Of a stretch of DNA of 64,000 nt, positions 59,550 through 64,000 are shown piece after piece. Source of the stretch: Bordetella genomosp. 13. Lineage in GTDB: Bacteria > Pseudomonadota > Gammaproteobacteria > Burkholderiales > Burkholderiaceae_B. The notes under the pieces were generated by a model that was not told the DNA's origin, did no database searches, and saw nothing but the letters and a program-made list of their open reading frames with translations. The stretch is taken from positions 868,001 to 932,000 of the forward strand of contig NZ_CP021111.1 in the NCBI RefSeq assembly GCF_002119665.1. Direction: 5' to 3'. Every line of letters starts with the position of its first letter. The stretch's first letter is position 1. The translations under genes and the position numbers were made by a program.

Positions 59550-60344
59550 TCAGGCGGCCGCGCGGGCCACGGCCCGCATGGCATCGCGGCCGGGATGGCG
59601 TTGCAGCAGCCGGTCGAGAATCTCGCCCTCCAGCGCGGCGTAGCGCGCATCGCCGCGCTCGCGCGGCCGCGGCAGGCCGATGGATACGGAAAGCGAGACT
59701 GCGCCCTGGTCTATCACCACGACGCGGTTGGCAAGCGCCACGGCTTCGCCCACGTCGTGCGTGACGAGCAGCGCGGTGAATCCGTGCTCGAGCCACAGGC
59801 TTTCGATCAGGCTCTGCATGTCGATGCGCGTGAGCGCGTCCAGCGCGCCCAGCGGTTCGTCCAGCAGCAGCAGGCGAGGGCGGTGCACCAGCGCGCGCGC
59901 CAGCGCCACGCGCTGCCGTTGTCCGCCGGAGAGCACGGCGGGCCATTCGTCGGCGCGGTCGGCCAGGCCCACGTGCGCCAGCGCCTCCAGGCCCTGCGCG
60001 CGCACCTGCTCCCTGCCGCCGCGCAACCCCAGCGTGACGTTGTCGACGACCTTCTGCCAGGGCAGCAGCCGCGCGTCCTGGTACATGATGCGGGTCTGGC
60101 CCGAGATGCCGTCGACAGCCGTTCCATCCAACGTGATGGCGCCGCCGCCGGGCCGGTCCAGTCCCGACAGCAGGCGCAGCAGCGTGCTCTTGCCGCATCC
60201 GCTCTTGCCCACCAGGGCCACGAACTCGCCGGCGGCGATGTGCAGGTCGACGCCGCGCAACACTTCGCGCTCGCCGAAGCGCCTGGTCACGCCTTGCGCG
60301 CGCACCGCCGCGCCGCCAGATGAAGAAACCGTTGTTCGCGCCAT
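59550..60344 (-). CDS. ssuB: Sulfonate-type ABC transporter ATP-binding protein
   Basis: The 264-residue ATPase has Walker [14 protein letters not shown], signature [12 protein letters not shown] and Walker [13 protein letters not shown]. The Q-loop [13 protein letters not shown] is typical of SsuB/TauB. Frame extends upstream, but ATG 60344 gives the standard length. It lies 22 bases after the permease gene. Confidence 0.9.
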   Translation of the reverse strand: MARTTVSSSGGAAVRAQGVTRRFGEREVLRGVDLHIAAGEFVALVGKSGCGKSTLLRLLSGLDRPGGGAITLDGTAVDGISGQTRIMYQDARLLPWQKVVDNVTLGLRGGREQVRAQGLEALAHVGLADRADEWPAVLSGGQRQRVALARALVHRPRLLLLDEPLGALDALTRIDMQSLIESLWLEHGFTALLVTHDVGEAVALANRVVVIDQGAVSLSVSIGLPRPRERGDARYAALEGEILDRLLQRHPGRDAMRAVARAAA

Positions 60345-60366
60345 GTCGTCCCAGTCCTTTCTCGAA

Positions 60367-61152
60367 TCACGCCGGCTTGTAGCCGGTGTTCCAACGCAGC
60401 AGCCGACGTTCCATTGCGCGCGCGGTCGTGTCGGCCAGCTTGCCGAGCAGGGCATACAGCAGGATGGCCACCACCACGATGTCCGTCTGCATGAACTCCC
60501 GCGCGCTGTTGGCCATGTAGCCGATGCCGCTGGACGCCGCGATGGTTTCGGCCACGATCAGCGTCAGCCACATGAAGCCCAGCGCGTACCGCACGCCGAC
60601 CAGGATGTTCGGCAGCGCGCCGGGCAGGATCACCTTGGTGTACAGCTCGCGGCGCGTGAGGCCATACGAGCGACCCATCTCGACCAGGCCCGCCTCGACC
60701 GAGCGGATGCCGTGGAAGGTGTTGACGTAGATGGGAAAGAAGGTGCCCAGCGCCACCAGGAACAGCTTGCCCGCCTCGTCGATGCCGAACCACAGGATGA
60801 CCAGCGGGATCATCGCCAGGTGCGGCACGTTGCGCACCATCTGCACCGTGGTGTCGAACAGCGTCTCGAAGGTCTTGAAGCCGCCGCTGGCAAGGCCCAG
60901 GACCAGCCCCAGCGTGCCGCCGATCAGGAAGCCGATGCCGGCGCGCACGAAGCTCGCCCACAGCTGCACGAACAGTTCGCCGCTGCGTATCAGCTCCCAG
61001 GCGGCCGCGAAGACGGCCGAGGGCGCCGGCGCGACGCGATGGGATATCCAGCCGGTCTGCGAGCCGGCCTGCCACAACAGCAACAGGCCCGCGGGCAGCG
61101 CCCAGGGCAGCAGCGCCTTGCCGATACGGTCGATGGATGTGTGCTTGGCCAT
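60367..61152 (-). CDS. ssuC: Sulfonate-type ABC transporter permease
   Basis: The 261-residue inner-membrane protein has six predicted spans and an EAA loop [41 protein letters not shown] and [16 protein letters not shown] are the SsuC/TauC signature. It lies 18 bases after the binding-protein gene. Confidence 0.92.
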   Translation of the reverse strand: MAKHTSIDRIGKALLPWALPAGLLLLWQAGSQTGWISHRVAPAPSAVFAAAWELIRSGELFVQLWASFVRAGIGFLIGGTLGLVLGLASGGFKTFETLFDTTVQMVRNVPHLAMIPLVILWFGIDEAGKLFLVALGTFFPIYVNTFHGIRSVEAGLVEMGRSYGLTRRELYTKVILPGALPNILVGVRYALGFMWLTLIVAETIAASSGIGYMANSAREFMQTDIVVVAILLYALLGKLADTTARAMERRLLRWNTGYKPA

Positions 61153-61170
61153 TGCCGTGTCCGTCCGCGC

Positions 61171-62154
61171 TCAGCCGTCTTGCCACACCACCGAGGCCAC
61201 ATCCAGCTTCTTCGGGATGAGCTTCAGTTCGGTGAAGGTGTCGGCGATGGTCTGCTGGTTCTTGATCGCCTCGGCCGAGATGGGCTGCACGCCGTATGCG
61301 TAGTTCTGCAGCGCGGCCCGGGTGATCTCCCTGGGCAGCGCGATCTGCGGCGCCAGGATGTCGGCGGCCGCGTCGAAGTTGGCCACCACCCAGTCGTCCG
61401 TGGCCTTGATTTCTGCCAGGGACCAGCGGATCACTTCGGGATGCGCGCTGGTGTACTTGCCCGTGGACAGGTAGAAGTTGTAGTTCAGCGCCACGCCCTC
61501 TGCCGTTTCCAGCACGCGCGCGCCGATCTGGCCGATGGCGGCCTGCGCGAACGGATCCCAGATTACCCAGGCATCGATCGAATGGCTTTCGAAAGCGGCG
61601 CGCGCCTCGGCGGGCGGCAGCAGCTTGACGTCCACGTCGCCGTACTTCAGGCCGGCGCGTTCGAGCGACTTGACGATGAAGTAATGCACGTTCGAGCCGC
61701 GGTTCAGCGCGACCCGCTTGCCCTTGAGCTCGGCCACCGACTTGATGGGCGAGTCCTTCTGCACGAGGATCTTTTCCGCGCGCGGCGCGGGTGGCTCGGA
61801 AGCCACATAGCGCAGGTCCGCACCGGCGGCCTGGGCGAACACCGGCGGGGTCTCGCCCACGCAGGCGAAGTCGATGCCGCCCACGTTCAGCGCTTCCAGC
61901 ATCTGCGGTCCGGCGGTGAACTCGACCCAACGCACCGCGACGCCTTCTTTCTTCAAGCGTTCATCGAGATTGCCCCGGGCCTTCAGGATCGCGAGGTTGG
62001 AACCTTTTTGCCAGCCCACGCGGAACTGCTTGGCGGACGTGGCGCCGAAGGACGTGGCGGACAGGCCGGCGCCGGACAGCGCGGACAGGCCCAGCGCGCC
62101 TTGCAGCAGCGTGCGGCGGCGGCGTGATGGAACCGGCGGGTTGTCTTGGGACAT
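61171..62154 (-). CDS. ssuA: Aliphatic sulfonate ABC transporter substrate-binding protein
   Basis: The 327-residue receptor has a signal peptide with an arginine cluster (SRRRRTLLQGALGLSALSG) that could use the Tat route. The mature part has FRVGWQKGSNLAILKARGNL and FTAGPQMLEALNVGGIDFAC, characteristic of SsuA, and RGSNVHYFIVKSLERAGLK. It is the first gene of the nine-gene sulfur block. No alkanesulfonate monooxygenase (ssuD) or ssuE is adjacent; the flavin enzyme at 54.5-55.9 kb belongs to another branch. Confidence 0.92.
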   Translation of the reverse strand: MSQDNPPVPSRRRRTLLQGALGLSALSGAGLSATSFGATSAKQFRVGWQKGSNLAILKARGNLDERLKKEGVAVRWVEFTAGPQMLEALNVGGIDFACVGETPPVFAQAAGADLRYVASEPPAPRAEKILVQKDSPIKSVAELKGKRVALNRGSNVHYFIVKSLERAGLKYGDVDVKLLPPAEARAAFESHSIDAWVIWDPFAQAAIGQIGARVLETAEGVALNYNFYLSTGKYTSAHPEVIRWSLAEIKATDDWVVANFDAAADILAPQIALPREITRAALQNYAYGVQPISAEAIKNQQTIADTFTELKLIPKKLDVASVVWQDG

Positions 62155-62241
62155 GCTGCATCTCGATAGGGAGTCAGAGATGCGGATTCTGGGCGGTGCG
62201 TGAAGTACCCGTCCAATATCAATCGGACATGTCGATATGTA

Positions 62242-62303
62242 CAGGGCCGCCCCGAGGGCGGCCCTGAAAGCGGCATGCAGCGCCCGGCGGCGATGCCGCC
62301 GGG
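62242..62303 (-). terminator. Two strong hairpins between pgi and ssuA
   Basis: On the reverse strand, past the pgi stop, a 9-bp stem (62283-62291 with 62295-62303, loop GAT) is followed by an 11-bp perfect stem (62242-62252 with 62256-62266, loop CGA). No U tract follows either, so termination may need Rho or be partial. The gap to ssuA also holds GACATGTC (62226-62233), a short dyad. Confidence 0.4.
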
Positions 62304-62319
62304 GCCGTGTCTGCGCGCC

Positions 62320-63897
62320 CTACTTGCCCGTGGCCGGCGCGGACAGCATACGGATCCAGTGTCGCGTCGAGGCGTCCTGCCAGCCTTCGGCCCCGCCGCC
62401 TTCGTCGCCGAGCTCGCGCACGATGCGCTGGGCCAGCTTCTTGCCGAACTCGACGCCCCACTGGTCGAAGGGATTGATGCCCCACAGCACGCCTTGCGTG
62501 AAGACCTTGTGCTCGTACAGCGCCAGCAGCGACCCCAGCGCGTGCGCGTCCAGGCGCGGCAGCACGATCAGCGTGGAGGGACGGCCGCCCGGATGAACGC
62601 GATGGCGAGCCAGCACGGCGGCCTGCTGCGGGTCGGCGCACGCGCTCAGGGTTTCCTGCAAGGCCTCGTCGAACGGCTTGCCGCCGAGCATGGCGGCGCG
62701 CTGCGCCAGGCAGTTGGCCATCAGGATCCTGTGGTTCTGCACATGATCGTGGTCGGGCGTCTGGCACACCACGAAGTCCACCGGCGCGCCCGTCGCGTCC
62801 TGGTGCAGCCACTGGAAGAACGTGTGCTGGCAGTCGGTGCCCGTCATGCCCCACACCACAGGGCCCGTGTCGACGCCGACCGGCGTGCCGTCGGCCGTGG
62901 CGACCTTGCCCAGCGATTCCATCTCGAGCTGCTGGGCCCAGGGCACCAGATGCCCCAGCCGCGAATCGTACGGCAGGATGGCCAGCGACCCGTAGCCCAG
63001 CACGTTGCGGCTGGCCAGGCCCGCCAGCGCCATCTGCACAGGAGCGTTCTCCGCCAGCGGCGCCGTGCGGAAATGCCGGTCCATGGCCTCGGCGCCGGCC
63101 AGCAGTTGCTCGACCGCGTCGCAACCGAGGCCCAGGGCCACGGGCAGGCTGATGGACGACCACAGCGAATAACGTCCGCCCACCCAATCCCAGAACGGGA
63201 AGAGGTGCTCGTCGGCGATGCCCGCCTCGCGGGCGGCCGTGACGTTGGCGGTAATGGCCGCCACCTGCCGCATGGGTTCGGCCACGCCGGCCTGCCGCAG
63301 CCATTCGAGCGCCACGGCCAGGTTGGCCAGCGGCTCGGTGGTGGTGAAGGACTTCGACGCGATGATGACCAGCGTCTGGTGCGGATCCAGCGTGGGCAGG
63401 ATGGAGGCGATGTCGTGCGTATCGACGTTCGACGCGAAGCGCACGTCGCGCTTCAGGCCGCGGTGGCGAAGCGCCTGGATGGCCAGGCGCGGGCCCCAGT
63501 CGCTGCCGCCGATGCCCAGGTGCAGCACGTGGCGATACGCGCCGTCGGCGTCGGCCCGTTCGACGAAGTCGCGCAGGCGGCCGCGCTCGGCCACCACCGT
63601 CTCGGCCACGGCCGCCGGCGGCTGGGCGGCGCGCAAGGCGGTGTGCCAGGCGGGGCGGTCCTCGGTCCAGTTGACGTGGGCGCCATCGAACAGGCCCGCG
63701 CGCGCGGCGTCGAAGCCTTGTTGCGCCAGCAGCGCGGCGCCCGCCTTGTCGAGCTCGGCGGACTGGGGCTGGGCCGTCAGGTCTACCTGCAGGCCGCCGG
63801 CCTGCAGGATGCGCAACTGGCTGCCGTCTCGCGCGGCGTCACGCACCGCTTGGGTGAAGTCCAGCCACGCGGGGCTGGTGGACAGGGAAGTAGGCAT
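62320..63897 (-). CDS. pgi: Glucose-6-phosphate isomerase
   Basis: The 525-residue enzyme interconverts glucose-6-phosphate and fructose-6-phosphate. VLHLGIGGSDWGPRLAIQAL, VIIASKSFTTTEPLANL, WDWVGGRYSLWSSISLPVAL and GINPFDQWGVEFGKK cover the phosphate and sugar sites; WGMTGTDCQHTFFQWLHQ includes the catalytic-region histidine. ATG 63897 lies 13 bases after the stop of the partial gene upstream, so the two are probably one operon. The protein is slightly shorter than E. coli Pgi. Confidence 0.97.
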   Translation of the reverse strand: MPTSLSTSPAWLDFTQAVRDAARDGSQLRILQAGGLQVDLTAQPQSAELDKAGAALLAQQGFDAARAGLFDGAHVNWTEDRPAWHTALRAAQPPAAVAETVVAERGRLRDFVERADADGAYRHVLHLGIGGSDWGPRLAIQALRHRGLKRDVRFASNVDTHDIASILPTLDPHQTLVIIASKSFTTTEPLANLAVALEWLRQAGVAEPMRQVAAITANVTAAREAGIADEHLFPFWDWVGGRYSLWSSISLPVALGLGCDAVEQLLAGAEAMDRHFRTAPLAENAPVQMALAGLASRNVLGYGSLAILPYDSRLGHLVPWAQQLEMESLGKVATADGTPVGVDTGPVVWGMTGTDCQHTFFQWLHQDATGAPVDFVVCQTPDHDHVQNHRILMANCLAQRAAMLGGKPFDEALQETLSACADPQQAAVLARHRVHPGGRPSTLIVLPRLDAHALGSLLALYEHKVFTQGVLWGINPFDQWGVEFGKKLAQRIVRELGDEGGGAEGWQDASTRHWIRMLSAPATGK

Positions 63898-63910
63898 GTG
63901 GCAACTGCGG

Positions 63911-64000
63911 TCAGAAGGGCAGCCGGGCCTGCGGGGCCAGCTTCAGCAATTCGCGGCGGAAGTTTTCCTGGATGCGCGACAGCGCGGCCTGGTCGTCGGC
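63911..64000 (-). CDS. Unidentified gene, C-terminal end only
   Basis: The last 29 codons of a reverse-strand gene run into the right edge. The visible tail, ALSRIQENFRRELLKLAP and then QARLPF before the stop, is helical. I do not recognise the family from this fragment. The 13-base gap to pgi suggests cotranscription with it. Confidence 0.6.
   Translation of the reverse strand, partial: ADDQAALSRIQENFRRELLKLAPQARLPF

Noticed and set aside
62216..62238. ATATC ... GATAT arms around GACATGTC as an operator of ssuA
   Set aside because: The outer arms and inner dyad do not share a centre, so the apparent inverted repeat is not a true dyad.

Overview
The window is GC-rich, densely coding chromosome from a beta-proteobacterium, most likely an Alcaligenaceae member of the Bordetella/Achromobacter type. 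The evidence is two Bug-family solute receptors next to LysR regulators and sugar-acid enzymes, a tandem glycine riboswitch ahead of gcvTHP, thyA-folA, Coq7, a DUF945 protein and the overall family content. I see no insertion sequence, prophage, tRNA, rRNA or CRISPR array. This looks like core and metabolic chromosome with one surface-glycan locus.

Layout. 1-2.8 kb: end of tamB (outer-membrane biogenesis) and dcd (dCTP deaminase). 2.9-6.6 kb: LysR regulator divergent from a DapA-family aldolase/lyase, a Bug receptor and a short-chain dehydrogenase. 6.7-8.5 kb: azurin, then a reverse-strand GNAT/VOC/VOC operon. 9.0-13.3 kb: basic amino acid decarboxylase, BaiN-type flavoprotein, Mn superoxide dismutase. 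13.3-16.6 kb: second LysR, Bug and enolase-superfamily module. 16.7-17.7 kb: ZIP metal transporter under a Fur-box promoter. 17.8-22.7 kb: tandem glycine riboswitch and gcvT-gcvH-gcvP, closed by a strong terminator. 22.8-24.7 kb: DUF945-YbjN protein. 24.9-31.6 kb: reverse-strand dipeptide-type ABC transporter with an M81 metallopeptidase. 31.8-36.3 kb: mmsA and an omega-amino acid:pyruvate aminotransferase, divergent from a MocR regulator with a direct-repeat operator. 36.3-36.7 kb: two oppositely oriented copies of a structured repeat whose stems differ but stay paired. 36.7-39.6 kb: thyA-folA, OsmC protein, coq7. 39.6-40.3 kb: non-coding, with a candidate small RNA that displays an anti-Shine-Dalgarno loop. 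40.3-52.0 kb: nine-gene glycan locus. 52.1-53.6 kb: PhoX-like Tat lipoprotein. 53.6-62.2 kb: nine-gene reverse-strand organosulfur block (ssuACB, three metQ paralogues, metNI, flavin monooxygenase). 62.3-64 kb: pgi and the end of an unidentified gene.

How the genes work together. The two Bug modules each pair a high-affinity receptor with enzymes suited to small acids. The gcv cluster senses glycine and degrades it to one-carbon units, which thyA-folA also use. The mmsA/aminotransferase pair converts beta-alanine-type omega-amino acids to semialdehydes and acyl-CoA. The glycan locus makes UDP-GalNAcA, probably amidates uronic acids, builds on undecaprenyl phosphate and flips the product; no polymerase is visible. 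The sulfur block would import sulfonates and methionine-like compounds and oxidise a sulfur- or nitrogen-containing substrate. Function calls are read from protein motifs and context only; no database search was possible.
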